Source: Desulfobacillus sp041396245 (GTDB taxonomy: Bacteria > Pseudomonadota > Gammaproteobacteria > Burkholderiales > Rhodocyclaceae). Taken from it: a stretch of DNA of 64,000 nucleotides. Positions 18,085 to 26,349 of this stretch are shown piece after piece. How positions within the stretch are numbered: position 1 is the stretch's first letter; the number at the start of each line of letters is the position of its first letter. The DNA is taken from positions 1 through 64,000 of the forward strand of contig JAWKYW010000015.1 in the NCBI GenBank assembly GCA_041396245.1, written 5' to 3'. The notes under the pieces were generated by a model. That model was given only the letters and a program-made list of their open reading frames with translations. It was not told where the DNA came from and ran no database searches. Both the position numbers and the translations under genes were made by a program.

Positions 18085-18110
18085 TATACGCCCGCGGGGG
18101 GCGCGGCGCC

Positions 18111-18785
18111 TCAGATCCGGTACAGCTTCTCGCGCAGGAGGATGCGGCCGCCGCCCTCCTCGATCAGGCCCTGCTGGCTCAGGTCCTTCATGACGCGGCT
18201 GACCATCTCGCGCGAAGCGCCGATCATCTTGGCGATGTCCTGTTTGGAGATTTTCTTCATGACCACCAGCTGGCCGTCGGCGTCCTCTTCGGCCAGTTCC
18301 AGCAGCAGGCGGGCGACCCGGCCATACACGTCCATCAGCGCCAGGCTCTCGATCTGGCGGTCGGCGCTGCGCAGGCGCTTGACCAGGCTGCGCATGATGT
18401 AGAGCGAGACGTCGAAGTTCTCCGCCAGGCAGCGCTTGAAATCCGCCTTGGAAATCACCACCAGGTCGCAGGGCGTGGAGGCCATCACCGTGGCCGAGCG
18501 CGGGTTGTCGTCGAGTACGCCCATCTCGCCGAAGAACTCGCCGGGACCGAGGTTGGAGAGGATGACCTCGCGCCCCTCCTCGTCGGAGACCAGCACCTTG
18601 AGGATGCCGGAGAGGATGAAATAGACGAAATCGGTGCGGTCCCCCGCCCGCAGGATGGCGGAGCCGCGCGGCACCCTGCGAAAAACGGCGATGCGGGCGA
18701 TGGGGACCAGGCGCTCGACGGACAGCGACTCGAAGATCGGCATCGAGCGCAGGGAATCGACGGTAACGCTGCTTGCTTGCGACAT
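18111..18785 (-). CDS. Crp/Fnr-family transcription regulator (CRP-like)
   Basis: The 224-residue protein has a cyclic-nucleotide-binding beta barrel (about 15-125, with GEFFGEMGVLDD and NPRSATVMA, the phosphate-binding-cassette region) and a C-terminal winged helix (ISKQDIAKMIGASREMVSRVMKDLSQQG). There are no FNR-type cysteine clusters, so it is not an oxygen sensor. The NPRSATVMA stretch keeps the arginine-serine pair typical of cAMP binders, which makes a cAMP-CRP/Vfr-type role plausible but not proven. It lies 26 bases upstream of ftsK on the same strand and diverges from trxB. Confidence 0.85.
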   Translation of the reverse strand: MSQASSVTVDSLRSMPIFESLSVERLVPIARIAVFRRVPRGSAILRAGDRTDFVYFILSGILKVLVSDEEGREVILSNLGPGEFFGEMGVLDDNPRSATVMASTPCDLVVISKADFKRCLAENFDVSLYIMRSLVKRLRSADRQIESLALMDVYGRVARLLLELAEEDADGQLVVMKKISKQDIAKMIGASREMVSRVMKDLSQQGLIEEGGGRILLREKLYRI

Positions 18786-18940
18786 GCTGGCTTCCTCCGG
18801 TACGGGGCGCGGCCCGCAGCAGATTTGTTATTGTGTTCCTCTTGAGCCCGGCATGAATTATAAGTCCTTTCCGGGCGCATGCCGGCAATGCCGCCCCGGC
18901 CGGCCGCCTCCCGCGCCACGAAAGCCGGGGCGGGCCCGAG

Positions 18941-18946
18941 TATAAT
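18941..18946 (+). promoter_or_regulatory. Probable -10 box of trxB
   Basis: TATAAT on the plus strand, 46 bases before the trxB ATG. No convincing -35 hexamer is seen, so this is an inference from the -10 alone. Confidence 0.45.
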
Positions 18947-18992
18947 TTTCACCACGCGAACCCCTTATGAACCTTTTCCGAGCCACGCCGCC

Positions 18993-19949
18993 ATGACCAC
19001 AGCCCCCCGCCATGCCCGCCTCATCATCCTCGGCTCCGGACCGGCCGGCTACTCCGCCGCCGTCTACGCCGCCCGCGCCAACCTGAAGCCGCTGCTGATC
19101 ACCGGCCTGGCCCAGGGCGGCCAGCTGATGACCACCACCGACGTCGACAACTGGCCGGCCGACGCCGACGGCGTGCAGGGCCCCGACCTGATGGCGCGCT
19201 TCCAGAAGCACGCCGAACGCTTCAACACCGAGATCGTCTTCGACCACATCCACACGGCGACGCTGACGCAGAAGCCGTTCACCCTGGTCGGCGACAGCGG
19301 CAGCTACACCTGCGACGCCCTCATCATCGCCACCGGCGCCACCGCCAAGTACCTCGGCCTGCCCTCCGAGGAGGCCTTCTCCGGCCGCGGCGTCTCCGCC
19401 TGCGCCACCTGCGACGGCTTCTTCTACAAGGGCCAGGAGGTCGCCGTCATCGGCGGCGGCAACACCGCCGTCGAGGAGGCGCTCTACCTCGCCAACATCG
19501 CCAGCAAGGTCACCCTGGTGCATCGCCGCGACAAGTTCCGCGCAGAGAAGATCATGATCGACAAGCTGATGGAGAAGGTGCGCGCCGGCCACATTGTCCT
19601 CGAAACCGACAGCACGCTCGACGAGGTGCTGGGCGACGCCAGCGGCGTCACCGGCATGCGCGTCAAAAACGTCAAGACCGGCGCGACGAAGGACATCGCC
19701 CTCTCGGGCGTCTTCATCGCCATCGGCCACAAGCCCAACACCGAGCTCTTCGCGGGACAGCTGGAAATGGACAACGGCTACCTCGTCACCCAGTGCGGCC
19801 GCGCCGGCAACGCCACCCAGACCAGCCTCCCCGGCGTGTTCGCCGCCGGCGACGTGCAGGACCAGATCTACAAGCAGGCCGTCACCAGCGCCGGCTCCGG
19901 CTGCATGGCGGCGCTCGACGCCGAGAAGTACCTGGACAACCTTGGATGA
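18993..19949 (+). CDS. trxB: Thioredoxin-disulfide reductase
   Basis: The 318-residue flavoprotein reduces thioredoxin with NADPH. It has the FAD-binding GSGPAGYSAA near the N-terminus, redox pair CATC (C137/C140), the NADPH motif GGGNTAVEEA and the C-terminal FAD motif GVFAAGDVQD. Start ATG 18993 was preferred over an in-frame ATG at 18879 because family alignment begins at MTTAPRHARLIILGSG and the -10 box lies between the two. Diverges from the Crp-like gene; smr begins 28 bases after its stop. Confidence 0.97.
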   Translation: MTTAPRHARLIILGSGPAGYSAAVYAARANLKPLLITGLAQGGQLMTTTDVDNWPADADGVQGPDLMARFQKHAERFNTEIVFDHIHTATLTQKPFTLVGDSGSYTCDALIIATGATAKYLGLPSEEAFSGRGVSACATCDGFFYKGQEVAVIGGGNTAVEEALYLANIASKVTLVHRRDKFRAEKIMIDKLMEKVRAGHIVLETDSTLDEVLGDASGVTGMRVKNVKTGATKDIALSGVFIAIGHKPNTELFAGQLEMDNGYLVTQCGRAGNATQTSLPGVFAAGDVQDQIYKQAVTSAGSGCMAALDAEKYLDNLG

Positions 19950-19977
19950 TCGCGCCATTCTCCGGGCCGCCCCAAGA

Positions 19978-20604
19978 ATGGCGCAGTCAACGACACGGAG
20001 CCGCATAACGGCGAACGACCGTCACCCCCTTCCCGGGGAAGGGGGGCGGGGGAAAGGTCGTTCAAACCTCACGCCCAGCGAAGAGGAGCGCGCGTTGTTT
20101 CGAGAGGCAGTTGCCGGAGCAAAGCCGATTGTGCCCGACAAGGTTCACCACGAACCGCCCCCGTCGCCGGCGCAGCCGATCCAGCGCTGGAAGGACGAGG
20201 CGGCTGCGCTGACGGAATCCCTCTCCCCCGCCCCGCTCGAGCTTAGCCTGGAAGGCGGCGACGAGCCGAGCTTTCTCCGCCCCGGGCTCGCCCGCAGCGC
20301 GCTGCGCGACCTGCGCCGCGGCCGCTGGGTGGTGCAGGACGCGCTCGACCTGCACGGCGCCACGCGCGACGAGGCGCGCCTGCTGCTGGGGGAATTTCTG
20401 GCCGAATCGCTGCGCCGCGGCCTGCGCTGCGTGCGCATCGTGCACGGCAAGGGCCTCGGCTCGCCCGGCCGCGAGCCGGTGCTCAAGGGGCTCGTCCGGG
20501 GCTGGCTAACGCAGCGCCCCGAAGTGCTCGCCTACTGCCAGGCGCGCGCCGTCGAGGGCGGTGCCGGAGCGCTCGTCGCCCTGCTGAAGAGTCCCAAATC
20601 TTGA
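19978..20604 (+). CDS. Smr-domain protein
   Basis: The 208-residue protein carries a C-terminal Smr (small MutS-related) domain at about 115-205 with the hallmark LDLHG and the loop IVHGKG. Smr proteins are predicted nucleases or RNA-processing factors, and the exact role of stand-alone Smr proteins of this type is not settled. Residues about 15-30 are encoded by a GC-rich palindromic repeat (20018-20065), and the ordinary family sequence seems to begin only at LTPSEEERALF. There is no good ribosome binding site before ATG 19978, but no later in-frame start exists before the conserved part. It overlaps the next gene by four bases (TTGA). Confidence 0.85.
   Translation: MAQSTTRSRITANDRHPLPGEGGRGKGRSNLTPSEEERALFREAVAGAKPIVPDKVHHEPPPSPAQPIQRWKDEAAALTESLSPAPLELSLEGGDEPSFLRPGLARSALRDLRRGRWVVQDALDLHGATRDEARLLLGEFLAESLRRGLRCVRIVHGKGLGSPGREPVLKGLVRGWLTQRPEVLAYCQARAVEGGAGALVALLKSPKS
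20018..20065. repeat. GC-rich palindromic repeat, copy B
   Basis: CGACCGTCACCCCCTTCC-CGGGGAAGGGGG followed by GGGGGAAAGGTCGTT. It matches 12331-12374 and is translated here as part of the smr N-terminus. Confidence 0.7.
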
Positions 20605-22187
20605 ACTTCGCCGTGTCGCGAGGACTGACTTTCCCCGCCGGCCCCGTCCTGCTGCTCGGGCTGCTGACGCTGGCGGCCATATATGCCCGCCCACTCACCC
20701 CCATCGACGAGACGCGCTATGTCAGCGTCGCCTGGGAGATGTGGCTGCGCGACGACTGGCTGGTGCTGTTCAAGAACGGCGAGCCCTACAGCCACAAGCC
20801 GCCGCTGCTGTTCTGGCTCTACAACCTCGGCTGGGCGGTGACCGGCGTCAACGAATGGTGGCCGCGCCTGGTCTCGCCGCTGTTCTCGCTCGGCAGCCTG
20901 CTGCTGATGCTGTCGATCGGCCGCCGGCTCTGGCCCGGCGACGATGCCACTGCCCGCCACGCCGCCTGGATCCTCGCCTCCAGCCTGCTGTGGATGCTGT
21001 TCTCCACCTCCGCCATGTTCGACGTGATGCTGGGCTTCTTCGCCCTGCTCGGCGCGCGCGGCCTGCTCATCGCGGCGGAGGGTTCGATGAAGAGGGGTTT
21101 CGCCTGGCTGGCGTTCGCCATCGGCTTCGGCGTCCTCGCCAAAGGCCCGGTGGTGCTGCTGCATCTGCTGCCGCTGGCCCTGCTCGCGCCCTGGTGGCGG
21201 CCGGGCCTGGCCTGGCGGCGCTGGACCGGCGGCGTGCTGCTGGCGCTGCTGGGCGGCGCTTCGATTGCCCTGGCCTGGGCAGTCCCGGCGGCGATCCAGG
21301 GCGGCGAGGAATACGCCCGCATGATCTTCTGGGGCCAGACCGCCGGCCGCGTCGCCGACGCCTTCGCCCACAAGCGCTCGTTCTGGTGGTACCTGCCGCT
21401 CCTGCCGCTGCTGTTCTTTCCCTGGCTGACGTGGCCGGCGCTGTGGCGGCGTTTCGCCGCGCTGAAGCGCGAAGGGCTGGATGCCGGCCTGCGCTTCTGC
21501 CTGGCCTGGCTGCTGCCGGTCCTGCTGCTGCTTTCGCTCATCAGCGGCAAGCAGATCCACTACCTGGTGCCGCTCTTTCCCGCCTTCGCCCTGTTTGCCG
21601 GTCGCCTGTACGCGCGCGGCCGGGACGACGGCGCTCTCTGGCTGCCGGCCGCGCTGGCGGGAGCGGCCGGCGCCGGCATGGCGTATTACGCCCTCGAAGG
21701 CCTGCCGGGGAAACTCGGGATGTGGGAGAACCCGCCCGGGTGGCCGGGCGCGGCGCTGCTGCTGGCTGCCATCCTGGCGTTCGGGCTGGGGCGGGCCGAA
21801 AGGCGGCGGCTGCCGGCCCTGGCGCTGCTGGGCGCGGCGCTGTATGTCGCCGCCCTCGCCTTCGCCTCCGGCAACCTGTGGCAGCGCTACGACGTGCACC
21901 CCATCGCCGGCGAAATCCGGAAACTGCAGGCGCGCGGCGTGCCGCTGGCGAACAACGGCTTTTACCACGCCCAGTTCCACTTCGCCGGCCGGCTGGAGAA
22001 GCCGATCGACGAACTGCTCGAGCCGACGGAAATCGCGCCCTGGTTCGCGGCGCATCCGGAGGGTGTGCTGATCATTTACGTCACGCCGAAGCCGGGCGAG
22101 ACGGCGCACTTCAGCCAGCCCTACCTCGGCGAACACGCCCTGCTGGTCGATGCCGCGCAGTTGCGCGCGCGCGGAATGCTCAGATAG
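20601..22187 (+). CDS. ArnT/PMT-type membrane glycosyltransferase
   Basis: The 528-residue polytopic protein has about 12 membrane segments and the first-loop signature of the PMT_2/GT83 group (PIDETRYVSVAWEM, then SHKPPLLFWL), where the Asp-Glu pair is the likely catalytic site. Members move a sugar from an undecaprenyl-phosphate carrier to lipid A, protein or another acceptor; the acceptor cannot be told. Start is TTG 20601 overlapping the smr stop, or GTG 20613. The first codons (AVSRGLTF) are a copy of the 24-base dispersed motif. The 3' end overlaps the convergent glnB by eight bases. Confidence 0.85.
   Translation: MNFAVSRGLTFPAGPVLLLGLLTLAAIYARPLTPIDETRYVSVAWEMWLRDDWLVLFKNGEPYSHKPPLLFWLYNLGWAVTGVNEWWPRLVSPLFSLGSLLLMLSIGRRLWPGDDATARHAAWILASSLLWMLFSTSAMFDVMLGFFALLGARGLLIAAEGSMKRGFAWLAFAIGFGVLAKGPVVLLHLLPLALLAPWWRPGLAWRRWTGGVLLALLGGASIALAWAVPAAIQGGEEYARMIFWGQTAGRVADAFAHKRSFWWYLPLLPLLFFPWLTWPALWRRFAALKREGLDAGLRFCLAWLLPVLLLLSLISGKQIHYLVPLFPAFALFAGRLYARGRDDGALWLPAALAGAAGAGMAYYALEGLPGKLGMWENPPGWPGAALLLAAILAFGLGRAERRRLPALALLGAALYVAALAFASGNLWQRYDVHPIAGEIRKLQARGVPLANNGFYHAQFHFAGRLEKPIDELLEPTEIAPWFAAHPEGVLIIYVTPKPGETAHFSQPYLGEHALLVDAAQLRARGMLR
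20609..20632 (-). repeat. 24-base dispersed motif, copy 2
   Basis: Read on the minus strand it is AAAGTCAGTC-N8-ACGGCG with no mismatch to the core. It lies in codons 4-11 of the ArnT-like gene and encodes AVSRGLTF. Confidence 0.85.
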
Positions 22188-22518
22188 CCGACTCGTCGGT
22201 CTCGCCGGTGCGGATGCGCACGATCTGCTCGACCGGCGTGACGAAGATCTTGCCGTCGCCGATCTTGCCGGTGCGGGCGGCCTTGATGATGGCCTCGATG
22301 GCCTGCTCGACGGCGCCGTCGGCGATCACCACCTCGATCTTGATCTTGGGCAGGAAGTCCACCACGTACTCGGCACCGCGGTAGAGCTCGGTGTGGCCCT
22401 TCTGGCGGCCGAAGCCCTTGACCTCCGTCACGGTCAGGCCGGTGACGCCGACTTCGGACAGCGCCTCGCGCACTTCGTCGAGCTTGAAGGGCTTGATGAT
22501 GGCTTCGATCTTTTTCAT
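22180..22518 (-). CDS. glnB: Nitrogen regulatory protein P-II
   Basis: The 112-residue PII protein senses 2-oxoglutarate, ATP/ADP and, through uridylylation, glutamine. The T-loop has the modifiable tyrosine in YRGAEYVVDFLPK (Tyr51), and the B-loop TGKIGDGKIF is intact. It follows nadE by 12 bases on the same strand, the usual nadE-glnB arrangement of betaproteobacteria. It could be named glnB or glnK; the absence of an adjacent amtB favours glnB. Confidence 0.95.
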   Translation of the reverse strand: MKKIEAIIKPFKLDEVREALSEVGVTGLTVTEVKGFGRQKGHTELYRGAEYVVDFLPKIKIEVVIADGAVEQAIEAIIKAARTGKIGDGKIFVTPVEQIVRIRTGETDESAI

Positions 22519-22530
22519 TTCCGTGTCTCC

Positions 22531-24156
22531 TTACCACTCGTCGGCGTAGCCCGATGTTATCGGATATCGCCAATCCTTGCCAAAGCCTCTTTTGGTCACC
22601 CGGATGCCCACCGGCGCCTGGCGCCGCTTGTACTCGCTGCGCCTGAGCAGGCCCACCGTGCGCCGCACGTCGGCCTCGGCATGGCCCAGCGCGACGATCT
22701 CGCGCGGCGAGAGGTCGCGCTCCATGTAGGCCTCGATGATGGCGTCGAGCACCTCGTAGGGCGGCAGGGTGTCCTGGTCGGTCTGGTCGGGCTTCAGCTC
22801 CGCCGAGGGGGCGCGGGTAATGATGCGCTCGGGAATCACCGGGGACAGGCCGTTCCTGTAGCGCGCGATGCGATAGACCAGGGTCTTGTAGAGGTCCTTG
22901 ATGACGGCGAAGCCGCCGGCCATGTCGCCGTAGAGGGTGGCATAGCCCACCGCCATCTCGCTCTTGTTGCCGGTGGTGAGCACGATCGCGCCGGACCGGT
23001 TCGACAGCGCCATGAGGAGCATGCCGCGGATGCGCGCCTGCAGATTCTCCTCGGTGGTGTCGGCAGCGCTTTTTTCACCCTCCGCGGCGAATGCCCGTTC
23101 CAGCATCGCCGCGAAGGTCTTCATGGCCGGCGCGATGGGGAACTCGTCATAGCGCACGCCCAGCGTCCGCGCCATCTCGCGCGCATCGTCGAGGCTGATC
23201 TGCGCCGTGTACGGCGAGGGCATCATCACCGCGCGCACCCTGTCGGCGCCAAGCGCGTCGACGGCGATGGCCAGGGTCAGGGCCGAGTCGATGCCGCCCG
23301 ACAGGCCGATGATGGCGCCCGGGAAGCCGTTCTTGCCGAGGTAGTCGCGCACGCCGAGCACCAGCGCGTCGTAGGCCTCCGCCTCGAGGGCGCGCCGCGG
23401 CGCGATGGCGCCGGGACGCAGGCTGCCATCGGCGTACTCGATGACTTCCAGCGCCTCGGCGAACTGCGGCAGCTGGTGCGTCAGGCGGCCGTCGCGGTCG
23501 AGGGCGAAGGAGGCGCCGTCGAAGACCAGCTCGTCCTGGCCGCCGACCAGGTTGGCGTACAGCACCGGCATGCCGGTGGCGGCGATGCGTTCGCGCAGCA
23601 CCTCGTAGCGCGCCGCCTGCTTGTTCAGGTGAAAGGGCGAAGCGTTGAGCACCAGCAGCAGGTCGGCGCCGGCCTGGCGGGCGGCGTCCGCCGCCCCCGG
23701 CTCCCACACGTCGGCGCAGATGTTGATGCCGCACTGGACGCCGTTTGCCTCGACCACGCAAGGCTGGAAGCCGGCGGCGAAGTAGCGCTGCTCGTCGAAC
23801 ACCTCGTAGTTGGGCAGGCGGTGCTTGCGATAGGTGGCGACGATCCTGCCGTCGCGCAGCAGGGAGGCGGCATTGAAAAAGTCGCCCTGGTACGCCTCGG
23901 GATGGCCGACGACGACGGCGATGCCTTCGATCCGGCCCGCCAGCTCGGCGAGGCTGCGGGCGCAGGCGCGGTAGAAATCCGGCCGCAGCAGGAGGTCCTC
24001 GGGCGGATAGCCGCACAGGGCCAGCTCGGGCGTTACCATCAGGTGGGCGCCGGCGGCGCGCGCGCGACCGGCGAATTCGGCAATGCGGCGGGTGTTGCCG
24101 TCGAAATCGCCGACCGTGCTGTTGATCTGGGCGAGGGCTATGCGGACGGAAGTCAT
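22531..24156 (-). CDS. nadE: Glutamine-dependent NAD+ synthetase
   Basis: The 541-residue enzyme has an N-terminal nitrilase-type glutaminase domain (about 5-250; catalytic Glu in VTPELALCGYPPEDL, Cys in CGINICADVWEPG) and a C-terminal synthetase domain with the P-loop GLSGGIDSAL. It converts nicotinic acid adenine dinucleotide to NAD+ with glutamine nitrogen. Fusion of both domains is normal for this form. glnB follows 12 bases later, linking NAD synthesis with nitrogen sensing at least transcriptionally. Confidence 0.96.
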   Translation of the reverse strand: MTSVRIALAQINSTVGDFDGNTRRIAEFAGRARAAGAHLMVTPELALCGYPPEDLLLRPDFYRACARSLAELAGRIEGIAVVVGHPEAYQGDFFNAASLLRDGRIVATYRKHRLPNYEVFDEQRYFAAGFQPCVVEANGVQCGINICADVWEPGAADAARQAGADLLLVLNASPFHLNKQAARYEVLRERIAATGMPVLYANLVGGQDELVFDGASFALDRDGRLTHQLPQFAEALEVIEYADGSLRPGAIAPRRALEAEAYDALVLGVRDYLGKNGFPGAIIGLSGGIDSALTLAIAVDALGADRVRAVMMPSPYTAQISLDDAREMARTLGVRYDEFPIAPAMKTFAAMLERAFAAEGEKSAADTTEENLQARIRGMLLMALSNRSGAIVLTTGNKSEMAVGYATLYGDMAGGFAVIKDLYKTLVYRIARYRNGLSPVIPERIITRAPSAELKPDQTDQDTLPPYEVLDAIIEAYMERDLSPREIVALGHAEADVRRTVGLLRRSEYKRRQAPVGIRVTKRGFGKDWRYPITSGYADEW

Positions 24157-24165
24157 CGCCGCATT

Positions 24166-24203
24166 ATGACCGAAGGAAATCCACGTGGGATGCCGCAGGA
24201 TTC
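24166..24203. repeat. Second copy of the GACCGAAGG spacer repeat
   Basis: TGACCGAAGGAAATCC followed by ACGTGGGATGCCGC, matching the centre of the 13677-13756 repeat with a few substitutions. It lies in the nadE-ppa gap. Confidence 0.55.
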
Positions 24204-24205
24204 AC

Positions 24206-24754
24206 TCAGAACATCGGCTTGGTGGCGGCCGCTTCGTAGCGGGCGATGCCGTCGAGGATTTCCCGCTTGGCCTCCTCGGCGCCGACCCAGCCCTGCACCT
24301 TGACCCACTTGCCGGCCTCCAGGTCCTTGTAGTGCTCGAAGAAGTGGGTGATCTGCGCCAGCACCATCTCGGGCAGGTCGCGCGGCGTCTGGATGTGGCG
24401 GTACAGGTTGCACAGCTTGTCCACCGGCACGGCCAGCAGCTTGGCGTCGCCGCCGGCCTCGTCCACCATCTTGAGCAGGCCGACCGGGCGGCAGCGCACC
24501 ACCACGCCGGTGATCAGCGGCACGGGCGAGAGCACCAGCACGTCGACGGGATCGCCGTCGTCGGAAATGGTGTGCGGGATGTAGCCGTAGTTGCAGGGGT
24601 AATGCATGGCCGTCGACATGAAGCGGTCGACGAACATGGCACCCGTCTCCTTGTCGACCTCGTACTTGATCGGGTCGGCATTCATCGGGATTTCGATGAT
24701 GACGTTGAAATCGTTGGGGATGTCCCGCCCCGGGGTCACGCGATCGAGGTTCAT
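24206..24754 (-). CDS. ppa: Inorganic pyrophosphatase
   Basis: The 182-residue family I soluble pyrophosphatase hydrolyses PPi and drives biosynthetic reactions. The metal-binding signature DGDPVDVLV is intact, together with YGYIPHT and the C-terminal KWVKVQGW. Length is typical. A TATAAT (24782-24787, read on the minus strand) lies 28 bases upstream of the ATG. Confidence 0.97.
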   Translation of the reverse strand: MNLDRVTPGRDIPNDFNVIIEIPMNADPIKYEVDKETGAMFVDRFMSTAMHYPCNYGYIPHTISDDGDPVDVLVLSPVPLITGVVVRCRPVGLLKMVDEAGGDAKLLAVPVDKLCNLYRHIQTPRDLPEMVLAQITHFFEHYKDLEAGKWVKVQGWVGAEEAKREILDGIARYEAAATKPMF

Positions 24755-24781
24755 GGTTCGTTCTCTGTGGGGAAAGCGCTG

Positions 24782-24787
24782 ATTATA
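24782..24787 (-). promoter_or_regulatory. Probable -10 box of ppa
   Basis: TATAAT on the minus strand at a suitable distance from the ppa start; the -35 region is not recognisable. Confidence 0.5.
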
Positions 24788-24982
24788 CGGACACCACCTC
24801 GGCTTGTGCGCCGCAGCATCGCGAGCAAGGAGCGCCAGCTCAGAGTAATCGCATTAATCCAGCCGGCTGAAGGTTCAGGTTTTGGGTGAGGTAGTCATCA
24901 TCCCAGGCTGCCCGGCGGCGCCTGCGCAGGAGTCTGAATTTAGGCGAAGAAGTATCCTGCCGCTGCAATGCCGGCTGCTCGA

Positions 24983-25450
24983 TCATCGTCTCTTTGCTGC
25001 GCGTGCCCCCGCCGCTGAATCCGGAGCCGAGGCATGGCAAGCGCAGGCCTCTCCATGGGCGGCCGCCACCAGTTCATGCAGGATGCCGCATTCGGCGGCG
25101 ACGTGCCCCGCCTCGCAGCGCGACCGCAGCGCCGCCAGCTGTTTCTCCAGGGCGCGCATCGACTTGAGCCGCGCCCGTACGCGCGTCAGCTGCGCTTCAA
25201 TCAGCCGATCGATGTCGCCGCAATCGGCATCCGGCCGGTCGACAAAGTCCAGCAGCCGCCGGATCTCGGCCAGCGGCACGTCGAGCGCCCGGCAATGCCG
25301 GATGAAGGCCAGTCGTTCCAGATGCGCGACGCCGTAGGCGCGGTAGCCGTTGTGCGTCCGTGCCGGCGTCGGCAGCAATCCCGCTCTCTCGTAATAGCGG
25401 ATAGTTTCGCCGTCCACGCCGGCCGCCTTGCCGAGTTCCCCGATGCGCAT
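24983..25450 (-). CDS. CadR/PbrR-type MerR-family metal regulator
   Basis: The 155-residue protein has the MerR winged helix at the N-terminus (MRIGELGKAAGVDGETIRYYE), a dimerisation helix and a metal site. Cysteines C77, C112 and C121 match the pattern of Cd(II)/Pb(II)-responsive CadR/PbrR proteins, and a C-terminal CACH adds more ligands. Such proteins bend an over-long promoter and activate it when metal binds. The gene diverges from the transglutaminase-czc genes, with the operator 42 bases from its start. Cadmium, lead or zinc cannot be separated from sequence alone. Confidence 0.9.
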   Translation of the reverse strand: MRIGELGKAAGVDGETIRYYERAGLLPTPARTHNGYRAYGVAHLERLAFIRHCRALDVPLAEIRRLLDFVDRPDADCGDIDRLIEAQLTRVRARLKSMRALEKQLAALRSRCEAGHVAAECGILHELVAAAHGEACACHASAPDSAAGARAAKRR

Positions 25451-25488
25451 GTCGCCTCCTTCTGCATGACCAGATTCATTGTAGGCGC

Positions 25489-25520
25489 TTGACCCTGGAG
25501 CGGCTACAGGGTTTTAGATA
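25489..25520 (+). promoter_or_regulatory. MerR-type operator/promoter
   Basis: TTGACC (-35, 25489-25494), then the dyad ACCCTG-N9-CAGGGT (25492-25512), then TTAGAT or TAGATA as -10, with a spacer of 19-20 bases. This is the over-long spacing of MerR-activated promoters, and the dyad closely resembles known CadR/PbrR/ZntR operators. It is oriented to the right, into 25555. Confidence 0.88.
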
Positions 25521-25554
25521 TGGCCTCGTCAATCAACGGAAGGATCGGATCGTG

Positions 25555-26349
25555 ATGAAGCAAGCAGAAAGCGAGATCGGCAACATGGACTGGCCGACCA
25601 GGGAGACACAGCAGCTGTTGCAGCCGACCGCCTTGCTCGATTTCCGCCATCCGAGCCTGGAGGCGCTGATCCGCGCGCGGGGCTGGCGCGCCCTGCCCGA
25701 GTTCGAGCGCATCGGCTCCATTTACGATTTCGTGCGCGACGAGATTCCCTTCGGCTACAACCTCACCGACGATCTGCCGGCCTCGCAGGTGCTGGCCGAC
25801 GGCCTCGGCCAGTGCAACACCAAGGGCACGCTGCTGATGGCCCTGCTGCGCGGCTGCGGCATCCCCTGCCGCGTACATGGCTTCACCATCGACAAGGCGT
25901 TGCAGAAAGGCGCGGTCACCGGCATCGCCTACTGGCTGGCGCCGCGCAGCATCGTGCACAGCTGGGTGGAAATCCGCTTCGAGGGGCGCTGGGTGAACCT
26001 CGAAGGCTTCATCCTCGATAGGCCCTACCTGCGGCGGCTGCAGCAGCGTTTCGCCGGACAGCGCGGGGCGTTCTGCGGCTTCGGCGCGGCGACGCCCGAC
26101 CTGCAGAATCCGCCGGTCGACTGGCAGGGCGCCGACACCTACATCCAGAAGGACGGCATCGACCACGATTTCGGCGTCTTCGACAGCCCGGACGCGTTCT
26201 ATGCCCGCCACGGCGCGAACCTGAGCGGCCTCAAGCGCTGGCTGTTCCGGAATTTCGTCCGGCACTGGATGAACCGCAATGTCGGCCGCATCCGCGCCGG
26301 CGCGCGATTGCCCTCAGGCCCCATCATGGATACAATCCCCCGGCGATGA
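25555..26349 (+). CDS. Transglutaminase-like cysteine protease-fold protein
   Basis: The 264-residue protein has a transglutaminase-core domain (about 60-180) with catalytic-looking Cys in LGQCNTKGTLL, His in IVHSWVEIRF, and an acidic residue in NLEGFILD. No signal peptide is visible, so it is probably cytoplasmic. Its substrate is unknown. Start ATG 25555 is used because the earlier TTG at 25489 is the promoter itself; GGAAGGA lies ten bases before it. It is the first gene behind the MerR operator and overlaps the next gene by four bases (ATGA), so it should be metal-induced. Confidence 0.85.
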   Translation: MKQAESEIGNMDWPTRETQQLLQPTALLDFRHPSLEALIRARGWRALPEFERIGSIYDFVRDEIPFGYNLTDDLPASQVLADGLGQCNTKGTLLMALLRGCGIPCRVHGFTIDKALQKGAVTGIAYWLAPRSIVHSWVEIRFEGRWVNLEGFILDRPYLRRLQQRFAGQRGAFCGFGAATPDLQNPPVDWQGADTYIQKDGIDHDFGVFDSPDAFYARHGANLSGLKRWLFRNFVRHWMNRNVGRIRAGARLPSGPIMDTIPRR

